Positions 1 to 8,912 of a stretch of DNA of 64,000 bases are shown one piece after another. Within the stretch, counting starts at the first letter, position 1. Each line of letters starts with the position of its first letter. The notes beneath the pieces were generated by a model. The model did no database searches. It was not told the DNA's origin and saw only the letters and a program-made list of their open reading frames with translations. The DNA comes from Mucilaginibacter aquatilis. GTDB taxonomy: Bacteria > Bacteroidota > Bacteroidia > Sphingobacteriales > Sphingobacteriaceae. The position numbers and the translations under genes were made by a program. Where the stretch lies: positions 1 through 64,000 of the forward strand of contig NZ_WQLA01000006.1 in the NCBI RefSeq assembly GCF_009755275.1. Direction: 5' to 3'.

Positions 1-474
1 ATAAACAAGTTCAGCACTTTTAAAAACGCTAAAGGTGTTAAACAACTGAATGCGCAGTTAAGCCGCAACCCTGCTTTAGCCAAAAGCTATGTAGAGGGTT
101 TATACGCTTTCCAAATGAAAGACGGCCGCTTTGGATTAAAAGCAGACTACCGCATTGATTTAAACAAGATAGACTTTAAACGTTACGGCTCATTATTAGA
201 GAGCTTTTATAAAGAGACTGCTTTCCACAGCTTTTACATGCAGCACGAAGGCATGTACAGCGAAATGGTAGCCAAGGCAAACAATGCATTCACTTTGGCA
301 GCAGCACAAAAGTCAGTAAGCGCACAAGGTTACCAGGTAGTGGTATCAGCATTAGCCAAAGGCACCAATACCATGAGCATCAAAGGCCATGCCTACACTG
401 AGGGTGTGATCTTTGCAGGCATGCAAGCTGAGGCTCAAAGCACTCCTGCACAGGTACTGGCCAGCAGAGAATAA
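1..474 (+). CDS. C-terminal part of an unrecognised protein (5' end outside window)
   Basis: The reading frame is open from the first base and stops at TAA 472-474, so about 157 C-terminal residues are visible and the true start lies upstream. I do not recognise the family with confidence. The visible part is basic and mixed alpha/beta, with an aromatic/His stretch (FHSFYMQHEGMY, around visible residue 78) that loosely resembles helices of DUF4932-type secreted proteins; this is only an impression. A hairpin terminator follows 50 bases after the stop. Confidence 0.6.
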   Translation: MNKFSTFKNAKGVKQLNAQLSRNPALAKSYVEGLYAFQMKDGRFGLKADYRIDLNKIDFKRYGSLLESFYKETAFHSFYMQHEGMYSEMVAKANNAFTLAAAQKSVSAQGYQVVVSALAKGTNTMSIKGHAYTEGVIFAGMQAEAQSTPAQVLASRE

Positions 475-523
475 ACTGCAAAGCAAATAAAATATAAAAC
501 TCTATTATTAACTCAAATAAAGC

Positions 524-556
524 AAGAGGTCGTGTCGAATTGATACGGCCTCTTTT
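524..556. terminator. Hairpin terminator between convergent genes
   Basis: A 10-bp stem (AAGAGGTCGT paired with ACGGCCTCTT, one G-T pair) encloses an 11-base loop and is followed by a short T run. It lies between the gene ending at 474 and the leftward gene ending at 560 and could serve both. Confidence 0.7.
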
Positions 557-559
557 ACA

Positions 560-1237
560 TTATATCATTGGATTAGCACTGTAAAGCGTCCATAGCTCAT
601 CAAGTGATTTTCCGGTCAGTTGCTTCCAGCTATCGGTGTTGTAGGTATGATTCCGCAATTGCTTATCTAGTTCTTTTACTACACCTTCCTTTTGCTTTTG
701 CTCAATCCAGTTCAAAAACCTGGCGGTAACCCTGTAACTATTGGTATAATACTGCGTTGCTTTGTATTCAGGAAGTTTCCAGTTTGCTGCGTTATTATTA
801 ACGCCAAATTTGTACCGTACGTAATCGGCAATACCCTCAGTAAGCCATCCTGGTCCTACACTTTGCTTATAGTCTTGTACTATGTGCATCCCTTCATGCG
901 TTACTACATCAATATCTTCAGGATGTGTTTTAAACCAGCCGGGGTTATAAACAATACGACCATTTGAAGTTGCTGCCACCCCTTTGTAGGCCGTATCAAT
1001 AACAAAAGTCACTTCTTTAAGCGTTTTATTATTATACTCTTTGGCAATCTTAGGGTACACGTCAAAGAACGTTTCAATAAGTTTTTGCTTAACCGTGGGA
1101 TTAAAACTGTTGTCATTGCTCGTAAATACTAATGTGTAACCCTTACGTTTAATGGTTTCCTTGTTTTGAGCATAAGTATTGTTAAAGGCAACCAGTGCCG
1201 TTAAACACAAGCTTAAGTAAAGTGCATGCTTTTTCAT
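560..1237 (-). CDS. Secreted basic-secretory-protein-family metallopeptidase
   Basis: 225 residues from the ATG at 1237, chosen because it places a signal peptide (MKKHALYLSLCLTALVAFNN..YAQ) at the N-terminus; the frame extends a little further upstream without one. Residues 114-118 form HEGMH, the HExxH zinc motif. It sits in a context (THEGMHIVQDY, then GPGWLTEGIADYVRYKFG) typical of the plant 'basic secretory protein' peptidase-like family (PF04450), which is common in soil Bacteroidota. It probably acts in the periplasm or outside the cell on an unknown substrate. No partner genes are adjacent. Confidence 0.85.
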   Translation of the reverse strand: MKKHALYLSLCLTALVAFNNTYAQNKETIKRKGYTLVFTSNDNSFNPTVKQKLIETFFDVYPKIAKEYNNKTLKEVTFVIDTAYKGVAATSNGRIVYNPGWFKTHPEDIDVVTHEGMHIVQDYKQSVGPGWLTEGIADYVRYKFGVNNNAANWKLPEYKATQYYTNSYRVTARFLNWIEQKQKEGVVKELDKQLRNHTYNTDSWKQLTGKSLDELWTLYSANPMI

Positions 1238-1305
1238 ATGGCAATTTACGGTCATAAAGCCAAATCGCATAAGCAGTGTTAACATATACTATGTAAAAAA
1301 TCATA

Positions 1306-1313
1306 TACATTTG
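1306..1313 (+). promoter_or_regulatory. Bacteroidota-type -7 box upstream of argE
   Basis: TACATTTG matches the TAnnTTTG -7 consensus of the Bacteroidota primary sigma factor and lies 39 bases before the ATG at 1353. No clear TTTG -33 element is visible at the usual distance. Confidence 0.5.
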
Positions 1314-1352
1314 CACTGAATGCGTTAACGCCTTTAAGGCCAAAGCACCTTT

Positions 1353-2417
1353 ATGAATACCATTGAAACACTATATAGCGAGGCGGTCAACCTGTTGAAA
1401 AGCCTAATTTCTACCCAGTCATTCAGCAGAGAGGAGGATAAGACTGCCGATATTATTGAAGCTTTTTTTAAACAGCACAACATCGGTACACAACGCAAGC
1501 TTAATAATGTATGGGCGTATAACAAGTATTATGACAAGGCAAAGCCAACTATTTTGCTTAATTCTCATCATGACACTGTGAAGCCCAATTCGGGTTATAC
1601 ACGTAACCCGCTTGATCCTGCGGTTGAGGACGGAAAACTTTATGGTTTAGGCAGTAACGATGCCGGTGGATGCCTGGTTTCACTTATCGTAGTGTTTATG
1701 CATTTTTACGAGCAAACCGATTTAAAATATAACTTCTGCATTGCTACCACCGCCGAGGAAGAGGTATCAGGGACTAACGGGCTTGAATTGGTGATACCTG
1801 ATTTGGGTGAGCTTGAATTTGCCATTGTGGGCGAGCCAACCCTTATGCAACTAGCCATTGCCGAACGTGGCCTGATGGTGCTTGATTGCACAGCACATGG
1901 TAAAGCCGGGCACGCCGCCCGCGAAGAAGGAGAAAATGCTATTTATAAAGCCCTGGCAGATATCGAATGGTTCCGTAATTACCGTTTTACTGAAGAATCG
2001 GAGTTATTTGGCCCTATCAAAATGTCGGTTACTATTATAAACGCAGGTTCGCAGCATAATGTGGTTCCGGCTACCTGCACTTTCACGGTAGATGTGCGCG
2101 TTACCGATGCTTACCGCAACGAGGAAGTACTAAACATTATTCAACAGCAGGTAAGCTGTGATGTTGTACCACGATCTATAAGACTTAAGCCATCATCTAT
2201 AGATAAAAACCACCCAATAGTGCAAGCCGGCATAAAGCTTGGCAGAAGCACTTACGGATCGCCAACCACATCAGATCAGGCTTTACTTGATATCCCGTCA
2301 TTAAAAATGGGGCCTGGCGATTCGGCAAGATCACATACCGCCAATGAATTCATTTACCTTAAGGAAATTGAAGAAGGTATAGAGCTATACATCAAATTAC
2401 TTGAAGAAATTGTTTAA
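1353..2417 (+). CDS. argE: M20-family deacetylase, probably N-acetylornithine deacetylase
   Basis: 354 residues, full length for the M20 ArgE/DapE group. Visible metal-site motifs are LNSHHDTVKP (first zinc His/Asp), GSNDAGGCL (bridging Asp) and TAEEEVSGTNGL (the catalytic Glu pair), with a distal metal His near the C-terminus (SARSHTANEF). The compact size and SHHDTVKP motif fit the ArgE/LysK-like deacetylases that Bacteroidota use in arginine synthesis, where acetyl- or succinyl-ornithine is the substrate. Other arginine genes are not adjacent, so the exact substrate is inferred. The DUF72 gene follows after 6 bases and is probably co-transcribed. Confidence 0.85.
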   Translation: MNTIETLYSEAVNLLKSLISTQSFSREEDKTADIIEAFFKQHNIGTQRKLNNVWAYNKYYDKAKPTILLNSHHDTVKPNSGYTRNPLDPAVEDGKLYGLGSNDAGGCLVSLIVVFMHFYEQTDLKYNFCIATTAEEEVSGTNGLELVIPDLGELEFAIVGEPTLMQLAIAERGLMVLDCTAHGKAGHAAREEGENAIYKALADIEWFRNYRFTEESELFGPIKMSVTIINAGSQHNVVPATCTFTVDVRVTDAYRNEEVLNIIQQQVSCDVVPRSIRLKPSSIDKNHPIVQAGIKLGRSTYGSPTTSDQALLDIPSLKMGPGDSARSHTANEFIYLKEIEEGIELYIKLLEEIV

Positions 2418-2423
2418 CAGCAT

Positions 2424-3341
2424 ATGGAGTTTGGCAAAGTAGCACAGCAGCAGCTTAGTTTTATTGATTACACTTTGCCGCCCGATATGCCTGTAACCGC
2501 GGCTTCGCTACAGCGAAAAAACTCTGCGCAACCTGAGGTTTACGTTGGATGTTCGAGCTGGGCACAAAAAGTTTGGAAAGGCAATTTATACCCACCCAAA
2601 ACGCGGGACGCTGACTTTTTACAAGAGTATGTTAAGCATTTTAACATGATTGAGCTTAACACTACCCATTACCGTATGTATGATGCGGAAGCCATACGTA
2701 AATGGAAGGATAAAGCGTCTGCCAACCCTCATTTTAAGTTTTGCCCAAAGTTTAACCAATTAATAAGCCATATTAAAAGGCTTAAGGGTGCAGATGAGAT
2801 AACTACCGATTTTTTGACAAGTATGCTGGCCTTTGAAGAAAAGCTGGGTCCGCTGTTTTTGCAGTTGAATGATAATTTTACTCCTAAGGATTTCTCGGTG
2901 TTGAAAGCTTTTCTTGAAAGCCTTCCGCGCGACCTGGAGATTTTTTTGGAGTTGCGTCATCGTGATTGGTTTGGTGTACCACAAACCCGGGATGCCGTGT
3001 TTGAATTAATGCACCGTTTGGGGATTGGCGCAATTGTAACCGATACTGCCGGCCGGCGCGATGTAGTGCATATGGGCTTACCAACACCTGCTTTATTTTT
3101 ACGTTTTGTAGGCAACGCTTTACACCCTACTGATTACGTGCGAATGGATGAGTGGATTGAGCGTATTAAAGAATGGAGTAAAGGATGCCTTAAATCGGTT
3201 TACTTGGGCATGCACCAGTCTGACGAAGTAGCCGCGCCGGTGCTGTGTGATTATTTTATTGAGCGTATAAACAACGAACTTAACATGAGCATTGCCCGGC
3301 CGTTCAATACCCCTGAGCCAAATACATTGTTTAATCAGTAA
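2424..3341 (+). CDS. DUF72 (YecE-like) TIM-barrel protein
   Basis: 305 residues. The pattern VYVGCSSWAQKVWKGNLYP, then HFNMIELNTTHYRM, FKFCPKFNQLISH and the central FLELRHRDWF are hallmarks of DUF72/YecE, a TIM-barrel family with no established biochemical activity. The first 30 residues before the barrel are extra and Gln-rich. It starts 6 bases after argE, suggesting a shared transcript, though a functional link to arginine synthesis is not obvious. Confidence 0.85.
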   Translation: MEFGKVAQQQLSFIDYTLPPDMPVTAASLQRKNSAQPEVYVGCSSWAQKVWKGNLYPPKTRDADFLQEYVKHFNMIELNTTHYRMYDAEAIRKWKDKASANPHFKFCPKFNQLISHIKRLKGADEITTDFLTSMLAFEEKLGPLFLQLNDNFTPKDFSVLKAFLESLPRDLEIFLELRHRDWFGVPQTRDAVFELMHRLGIGAIVTDTAGRRDVVHMGLPTPALFLRFVGNALHPTDYVRMDEWIERIKEWSKGCLKSVYLGMHQSDEVAAPVLCDYFIERINNELNMSIARPFNTPEPNTLFNQ

Positions 3342-3352
3342 TAAAAACTTTA

Positions 3353-5155
3353 TTAGTTTTCAGGAGCTGGCGAAGCTTCCTCTTCTTCCAGTAACTGCTT
3401 TTCATAAAGGTCAAAGTAAATGCCTTGCTTTTCCATCAGTTCCTGATGCGTGCCTTGTTCGGCTATGTGACCCTCATCCATCACCAGTATCTTTTCAGCA
3501 TTACGAATGGTTGAAATACGGTGCGCAATAATTACGCTGGTTTTGCCTTTCATAACCCGCCCTAAGTTTCCTAAAATTTCCTCTTCGGTACGTGTATCAA
3601 CAGCCGAAAGGCAGTCATCAAAAACAAGAATTTGTGGTTGTTTCATTATGGCACGGGCAATACTAACACGCTGTTTTTGTCCGCCCGAAAGGGTTACACC
3701 GCGTTCACCTATCAACGTTTGAAACTGCTGTTCAAGCTCCATGATATTCTTGTACACGGCAGCATCTTTAGCAGCCTGTTCTACAGCATTGATATCAAGT
3801 ACATCGGCGCTAAATGCTATATTATTAGCAATGGTATCTGAAAACAGGAATACCTCCTGTGGTACAAACCCTACCTGCGATCGGTATCCTTCCAGGTTCA
3901 ATTGCTTTAAAGGGTAACCATCAATCAAAACTTCGCCAGCAGTAACGTCATACATCCGCATAAGCAAGTTGGCAATGGTAGATTTACCCGAACCCGTACG
4001 GCCTATAATTGCCACCAGCTGCCCGGGTTCAACACTAAAGGATACAGACCTGAGTGCTTCAATGCCGGTATCAGGGTAAACAAAGCTTACGTTATTAAAC
4101 TCTATTTTACCGGTTACAGGTTTTGGTAACACCGCAGGCGAAAATATTTCGGGCTGCTCAAACAAGAATTCATTGATGCGCTTTTGTGATGCCGCTGCAC
4201 GCTGTATTAATGACGACACCCAGCCTAACGACATTACCGGGAAGGTAAGCTGCCCTAAGTAAACTATAAACTCGGCTATATTGCCCGAGGTTATATTACC
4301 TTTCATTACCTCTACCCCACCAATGTAAATAATAAGCACACTGCTAATCCCTACAAGCAATAACATCATTGGAAAAAACAAAGCCTGAACCTTGGTTAAT
4401 TCCATTGACTGCGTTTTATAGTTTTCGCTTTCGTGACTAAATTTCACGTTTACAAAGTCTTCGCGAACGTATGACTTTATTACCCTGATACCTGATAGAT
4501 TTTCCTGTACAAAGCTTGAAAGGGCCGAGAGGCGTTCCTGTATCTTTTCGCTACGAAGCTCAATTATGTTATTTACATAATATATACTCAGCACCAATAA
4601 AGGCATTGGCAATAACGAAAAGAAAGCTAAACGGGTATTTACGCTCATCATGGCGTAAACAGTAAGCACAAACAATACAACAGTGTTAATGGCATACATT
4701 ATACCCGGACCAAGATACATACGCACCCTGCTAACATCTTCGGTAACACGGTTCATTAAATCACCGGTGTTGTGCCTGCGGTAAAAAGCCAGCGAAAGAA
4801 GCTGGTAATGCTCATAAATTTCATTCTTAAGGTCAAACTCAATATGCCTGGACATAAGGATGATGGTTTGACGCATAAAAAACAAAAACAAGCCTCTTAA
4901 AAGCGATAATGCTAAAACTAATACGCCAAAAAGTAACAAGCTGGCTCCAAATATATCGTAAATAACATACTGCCGCTCAAAGCCTGCATACAGGTGGTAT
5001 ATTTGTATATTTTCGGCCACCAGGTTGAAAGATATGCGTATAACCTGCGCCGGTAAAACTCCAAAAATATTGGATATAATTACAAACAGCACACCCGGCA
5101 CCAGCCTCCAGCGGTACTTGTAAAAGAACTTATTTAAGTAAGCAAGGCTTTTCAT
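3353..5155 (-). CDS. ABC exporter half-transporter (permease fused to ATPase)
   Basis: 600 residues from the ATG at 5155; a further ATG 27 bases upstream is possible, but the -7 box at 5164-5171 would lie between the two. An N-terminal six-helix type-1 exporter domain (about residues 15-310) is followed by a nucleotide-binding domain with Walker A IGRTGSGKST, Q-loop FVPQEVFLF, signature TLSGGQKQR, Walker B ILVFDDCLSA and switch His IIAHR. This is the MsbA/LmrA-type architecture and probably works as a homodimer in the inner membrane. The substrate (lipid, drug or peptide) cannot be told. It converges on the DUF72 gene with 11 bases between the stops. Confidence 0.9.
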   Translation of the reverse strand: MKSLAYLNKFFYKYRWRLVPGVLFVIISNIFGVLPAQVIRISFNLVAENIQIYHLYAGFERQYVIYDIFGASLLLFGVLVLALSLLRGLFLFFMRQTIILMSRHIEFDLKNEIYEHYQLLSLAFYRRHNTGDLMNRVTEDVSRVRMYLGPGIMYAINTVVLFVLTVYAMMSVNTRLAFFSLLPMPLLVLSIYYVNNIIELRSEKIQERLSALSSFVQENLSGIRVIKSYVREDFVNVKFSHESENYKTQSMELTKVQALFFPMMLLLVGISSVLIIYIGGVEVMKGNITSGNIAEFIVYLGQLTFPVMSLGWVSSLIQRAAASQKRINEFLFEQPEIFSPAVLPKPVTGKIEFNNVSFVYPDTGIEALRSVSFSVEPGQLVAIIGRTGSGKSTIANLLMRMYDVTAGEVLIDGYPLKQLNLEGYRSQVGFVPQEVFLFSDTIANNIAFSADVLDINAVEQAAKDAAVYKNIMELEQQFQTLIGERGVTLSGGQKQRVSIARAIMKQPQILVFDDCLSAVDTRTEEEILGNLGRVMKGKTSVIIAHRISTIRNAEKILVMDEGHIAEQGTHQELMEKQGIYFDLYEKQLLEEEEASPAPEN

Positions 5156-5163
5156 AAGCTTGG

Positions 5164-5171
5164 CAAAGGTA
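5164..5171 (-). promoter_or_regulatory. -7 box 8 bases before the ABC exporter start
   Basis: On the minus strand this reads TACCTTTG, a full match to TAnnTTTG, and ends 8 bases before the ATG at 5155. Transcription would then start at or within a few bases of the start codon, giving a leaderless or nearly leaderless mRNA. Confidence 0.55.
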
Positions 5172-5316
5172 GTAAAAAACACGCAGCGCCCTTAAATGTT
5201 CGTCACTGTGAAAAACAGACTTTAGGCTTCCGTGATCAGTTTCATGTAAACAAGATAACACATACCCCTAGGCACCTATTTAGCCAACGCCGTTTAGGTT
5301 TAATCAAAAAAATATC

Positions 5317-5324
5317 TACTTTTG
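5317..5324 (+). promoter_or_regulatory. -7 box for the nusB operon
   Basis: TACTTTTG matches TAnnTTTG; a poor TTTA at 5293-5296 sits 20 bases upstream where TTTG would be expected. The implied leader to the nusB ATG is about 150 nt. I see no recognisable riboswitch or small reading frame in that leader. Confidence 0.45.
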
Positions 5325-5479
5325 CACCAGCATTGGTTAACTGGTTTATTAAAGCAATAATAGCAGCAAGCTGGCGTTTATTTTTTGCAATTACAGCAAC
5401 AAAACAATTGCTCAACTGCTTAACTTAATTCAACCCGTAACCGAAACATTAATTAGTACCGAAAAAACCGTTCTTACCC

Positions 5480-6427
5480 ATGTTAAACAGAAGGCACCTT
5501 AGGGTTAAAGTATTACAGGCATTATACGCTTATCATCAATCTGAGCCAAAAGATAAGAAACAGCACGAAAAGCTTTTGTTGCAAAACATTGATAAGGTTT
5601 TCGAAATGTACATCTGGATGCTGTCATTAATTGATGAAGTAATACAATATGCCGCCAACGATGCCCAGGAACGCGCTAACAAGCACCTTCCTACCGCCGA
5701 GGATCTAAATCCTAATCTTAAAATTCTTGAAAACCGCTTTATTGCTTCGCTGCATGTAAACAAAGATTACATTGCTGCTATCAAAAAATACAAAGTATCG
5801 TGGGATTTTGAACCTGAGCTGGCAAAATCATTATTTATCACGCTGAAGAACTCTGACGACTACCGTGCGTACCTTCAAAAAACCGACGATACGCTGCAAA
5901 CCGATAAAGACATCATTAAATTTATCTTTAAAAAGGTAATTCTTAAGTCGCAGTTAGCTGAGCAGGTTTTTGAAGATAAGTTTATTGCCTGGCCGGTTGA
6001 TAAAGACGTATTGCAGGCATTGATAGCTAAAACTTTCAAAAACTTCTCATACGACGATCCGAAGCAGAATAAACTGGCTGATGTTACAGGTAACTGGGCA
6101 GAAGACCAAGACTTTATAGTTGACCTGTTTGAGCTGGCCGTGCGTTATGACGCCGACTACCAAGGCATGATTGGCCAGAAAACCCAAAACTGGGAGCCTG
6201 AACGTATTGCCATGATGGATACCCTGCTAATGAAAATGGCAATCACTGAATTTATAAACTTCAACTCAGTACCGGTTAAGGTTACTATAAATGAGTACCT
6301 GGAGATAGCCAAAGAATTCAGCACACCAAAAAGCAACTCGTTTATAAACGGTATTTTAGATAAAATTTTATTCGAATTAAAAGAGCAGAACCGTGTGCGT
6401 AAAACAGGCCGCGGACTTATTGAATAA
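5480..6427 (+). CDS. nusB: Transcription antitermination factor NusB
   Basis: 315 residues. The start (MLNRRHLRVKVLQALYAYHQ) and the C-terminal half (WEPERIAMMDTLLMKMAITEF, then VPVKVTINEYLEIAKEFSTPKSNSFINGILDKI) match NusB, the RNA-binding partner of NusE/S10 in rRNA antitermination. It is about twice the length of E. coli NusB; the long helical middle insertion (about residues 40-190) is usual in Bacteroidota. It leads a run with the DUF1573 lipoprotein, yajC, ybbR and coaE, a gene order conserved in this phylum. Confidence 0.93.
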   Translation: MLNRRHLRVKVLQALYAYHQSEPKDKKQHEKLLLQNIDKVFEMYIWMLSLIDEVIQYAANDAQERANKHLPTAEDLNPNLKILENRFIASLHVNKDYIAAIKKYKVSWDFEPELAKSLFITLKNSDDYRAYLQKTDDTLQTDKDIIKFIFKKVILKSQLAEQVFEDKFIAWPVDKDVLQALIAKTFKNFSYDDPKQNKLADVTGNWAEDQDFIVDLFELAVRYDADYQGMIGQKTQNWEPERIAMMDTLLMKMAITEFINFNSVPVKVTINEYLEIAKEFSTPKSNSFINGILDKILFELKEQNRVRKTGRGLIE

Positions 6428-6429
6428 CA

Positions 6430-6900
6430 ATGATCAAAAAAATTACCGCAGGTTTATGCCTGGCAATTGCCCTCAGCGCCTGCAACCAAACCAATAATAC
6501 ACAGCAAACTGCTGATAGTACAGCCGTTGCCGATGGGGCAGTAGCAAAGAGCTTAAGTGCAGCCGAGGCTCCGGTTATGAAGTTTGAAACAGAAGCTCAT
6601 GATTTCGGAAAAATAAAACAGGGTGATAAGGTTACCTATGAGTTTAAATATACCAATTCGGGTAAATCACCTTTAATTATTAAAGATGCGTACGCAACCT
6701 GTGGCTGTACTGTACCTGAATTTGACAAAACACCAATAGCGCCTGGTGCCTCGAGCGTAATAAAGGTTACGTTTGACAGTGCCGGAAAAATTGGTATGCA
6801 GGAAAAAATTATAACCGTAGTAGCTAACACTGTACCGGCCGAAAACCGGGTACGCCTTATTGGCGAAGTTTTGGCAAAAGATGCGGTAAAAACTAAGTAG
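6430..6900 (+). CDS. DUF1573 lipoprotein
   Basis: 156 residues. A lipobox (ALSAC, Cys18) ends the signal sequence. The body has the DUF1573 pattern: FETEAHDFGKIKQGDKVTYEFKYTN, then ATCGCTVPEF and PGASSVIKVTFDS, an Ig/ASPM-SPD-2-like beta sandwich. It starts 2 bases after nusB. The function is unknown; it is presumably anchored in the outer membrane or facing the periplasm. A short Gln/Thr/Ser-rich linker follows the lipidated Cys. Confidence 0.88.
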   Translation: MIKKITAGLCLAIALSACNQTNNTQQTADSTAVADGAVAKSLSAAEAPVMKFETEAHDFGKIKQGDKVTYEFKYTNSGKSPLIIKDAYATCGCTVPEFDKTPIAPGASSVIKVTFDSAGKIGMQEKIITVVANTVPAENRVRLIGEVLAKDAVKTK

Positions 6901-6922
6901 TACTTATTTAAGAATATATAGA

Positions 6923-7252
6923 ATGTTAGGAACAATTTTATTACAAGCTGGCGGCGGTATGGCTACTCAGCAAATAGTGGTAATGGTTTTGATTATTGTG
7001 GTGTTTTATTTTTTTATGATACGCCCGCAAATGAAGAAACAAAAAGACCAGAAAAAGTATGTTGAGGAACTAAAAAAAGGCGATCGTATAGTTACAACAG
7101 CCGGCATACACGGCCGTATTGTTGACCTAAATGAAACCACCTTTTTGGTTGAAGTTGATAACGGCCGAATTCGCTTTGATAAAGCAGCCATTTCACTTGA
7201 TGCCTCAAAAGCACTAAATGCACCGGCTAAAGAAAAAGAAGCCAAAGCTTAA
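6923..7252 (+). CDS. yajC: Preprotein translocase subunit YajC
   Basis: 109 residues with one membrane segment (VVMVLIIVVFYFFMIRP), a basic cytosolic edge (QMKKQKDQKKY) and the typical YajC core (LKKGDRIVTTAGIHGRIVDL). YajC associates with SecDF-YidC in the inner membrane. It lies 22 bases after the DUF1573 gene, and a strong terminator follows. Confidence 0.93.
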   Translation: MLGTILLQAGGGMATQQIVVMVLIIVVFYFFMIRPQMKKQKDQKKYVEELKKGDRIVTTAGIHGRIVDLNETTFLVEVDNGRIRFDKAAISLDASKALNAPAKEKEAKA

Positions 7253-7266
7253 TAAACAGAATATTG

Positions 7267-7306
7267 AAAATGCCGTTTCTTTTTTTAGCAAGAGAAACGG
7301 CATTTT
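7267..7306. terminator. Strong bidirectional terminator after yajC
   Basis: A 14-bp perfect inverted repeat (AAAATGCCGTTTCT / AGAAACGGCATTTT) around a 12-base loop, with A and T tracts at the outer ends. It probably separates the nusB-yajC transcript from ybbR-coaE. Confidence 0.85.
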
Positions 7307-7361
7307 AATTTTGCGGTAAACCAAGCTACGCAAAGCGTTATAACTAAAGCACTATTTGCCT

Positions 7362-8306
7362 ATGCCCATCATAAAACTATCTGTATCTGAAAGAAGGCGT
7401 TTGTCGGTATTTATCACCTGCTTCCTTATTGCCACAGTGGCATGGATTTTAGCTACCTTATCGGGCACTTATAGTTTTACAGTTAAACAGGCAATAACCT
7501 TTAAAAACGCACCACAAAAGCGCGCCTTCAGGGCATTACAGCCCGATACGGTAGAAGCAATAATGCAGGGCACCGGCTGGCAGGTATTATTTTCAAAAGT
7601 AAGTTCATCTACCGAACCGGTAAAGGTTGATTTGCATACCCTTGAGCATAGCAATTACATTGCTTTGAACACTCAAATTGCACAAATTAACAAAGTGATG
7701 GACGCGCGTCACAAAATAATTGCCTTCACACCCGATACGTTGTATTTCGATTTCACAAACCGGGTAGTTAAAAGGGTACCAATTGAACCGGTATTAAATT
7801 TAACTTACCAGCAGCAGTATCAGCAATCAGAGAAAATTCAGCTCAAACCGGCTTACGTTACCTTAAACGGGCCTGGTAATGTAATTGAACATATTACATC
7901 CTGGAAAACTGATACGCTTAAGCTTGATAACGTTAATCAACCAATCAATACGACGCTTGGCTTGCAACCGGTAAAAGAGGGCAACATTAGCATATATCCT
8001 AAAAGCACTCAACTTAAAGTACCGGTTGAGGAGTTTACCGAGAAGACGCTTAGCATACCCGTGAAACTTATAAATAACGTGCATTACTACAATGTAAAGA
8101 TGGTACCGCATAGGGTTAATATTACCTTCACAGTTCCATTGAGCAGATACACAGAGCTTGACGAGGATTTTTTTGAGGCCACTGCTGATTTTGGATTATG
8201 GGAACAAGGCTATACCGTTTTACCTGTAAACATAACCCGTGTGCCTGCTTACTGCCGCATTGTTAAAACTGTTCCGCGTAACATTAACTTTCTTGTAAAA
8301 AAATAA
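7362..8306 (+). CDS. YbbR-domain protein (CdaR-like)
   Basis: 314 residues from the ATG at 7362; a TTG two codons upstream is possible. One N-terminal membrane segment (LSVFITCFLIATVAWILATLS cut at about 20 residues) is followed by YbbR-like beta repeats, for example VTLNGPGNVIEHI. In Firmicutes, YbbR/CdaR regulates the diadenylate cyclase CdaA; in Bacteroidota the family is of unknown role and sits next to coaE, as here (1 base between the genes). Confidence 0.8.
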   Translation: MPIIKLSVSERRRLSVFITCFLIATVAWILATLSGTYSFTVKQAITFKNAPQKRAFRALQPDTVEAIMQGTGWQVLFSKVSSSTEPVKVDLHTLEHSNYIALNTQIAQINKVMDARHKIIAFTPDTLYFDFTNRVVKRVPIEPVLNLTYQQQYQQSEKIQLKPAYVTLNGPGNVIEHITSWKTDTLKLDNVNQPINTTLGLQPVKEGNISIYPKSTQLKVPVEEFTEKTLSIPVKLINNVHYYNVKMVPHRVNITFTVPLSRYTELDEDFFEATADFGLWEQGYTVLPVNITRVPAYCRIVKTVPRNINFLVKK

Positions 8307-8307
8307 G

Positions 8308-8895
8308 ATGCTAAAAATTGGTATAACCGGCAACATAGGCAGTGGCAAAACAACAGTATGCCGTGTTTTTGAGCTTTTAGGCATACCTGTTTTCTACTCA
8401 GACGACGCTGCCAAGCAAGTGATGACTACTGATACGCAACTTATTAAAAACTTAAAGCAGCACTTTGGCAACGAGGCATACTTTGACAATGGCACCTTGA
8501 ATAAAAAATTTATAAGTTCAATTGTGTTTAATAATGCCGCTGAGCTTAACAAACTTAACAGCCTAGTCCATCCTGCGGTATTCAGGGCATTTGATGCCTG
8601 GATAATTAATCATACTGCTGCTCCATACGTTTTAAAAGAAGCTGCCATATTGTTTGAAAGCGGCTCTTACAAAGATTGCGATCACACTATACTGGTTACA
8701 GCACCTACCCCAGCCCGGCTACAGCGTGTAATAGAGCGCGATAATATTACCATTGAACAAGCCGAAGCACGCAACTCAAAGCAAATGCCGCAGGAGGAAA
8801 AAGTAAAGCTGGCTGATTACATTATCAATAATGATAATTCAGCTCTGGTTATTCCGCAGGTACTGCACCTTCATAAATTATTTACCCGGCAATAA
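8308..8895 (+). CDS. coaE: Dephospho-CoA kinase
   Basis: 195 residues. The P-loop GNIGSGKTT (residues 8-16), the DDAAKQV segment and VHPAVFRAFD are characteristic of CoaE, which phosphorylates dephospho-CoA in the last step of coenzyme A synthesis. It is normal in length. It starts 1 base after the ybbR stop, so the two genes are probably translationally coupled. Confidence 0.93.
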   Translation: MLKIGITGNIGSGKTTVCRVFELLGIPVFYSDDAAKQVMTTDTQLIKNLKQHFGNEAYFDNGTLNKKFISSIVFNNAAELNKLNSLVHPAVFRAFDAWIINHTAAPYVLKEAAILFESGSYKDCDHTILVTAPTPARLQRVIERDNITIEQAEARNSKQMPQEEKVKLADYIINNDNSALVIPQVLHLHKLFTRQ

Positions 8896-8912
8896 CACCC
8901 AACTGTTTATTC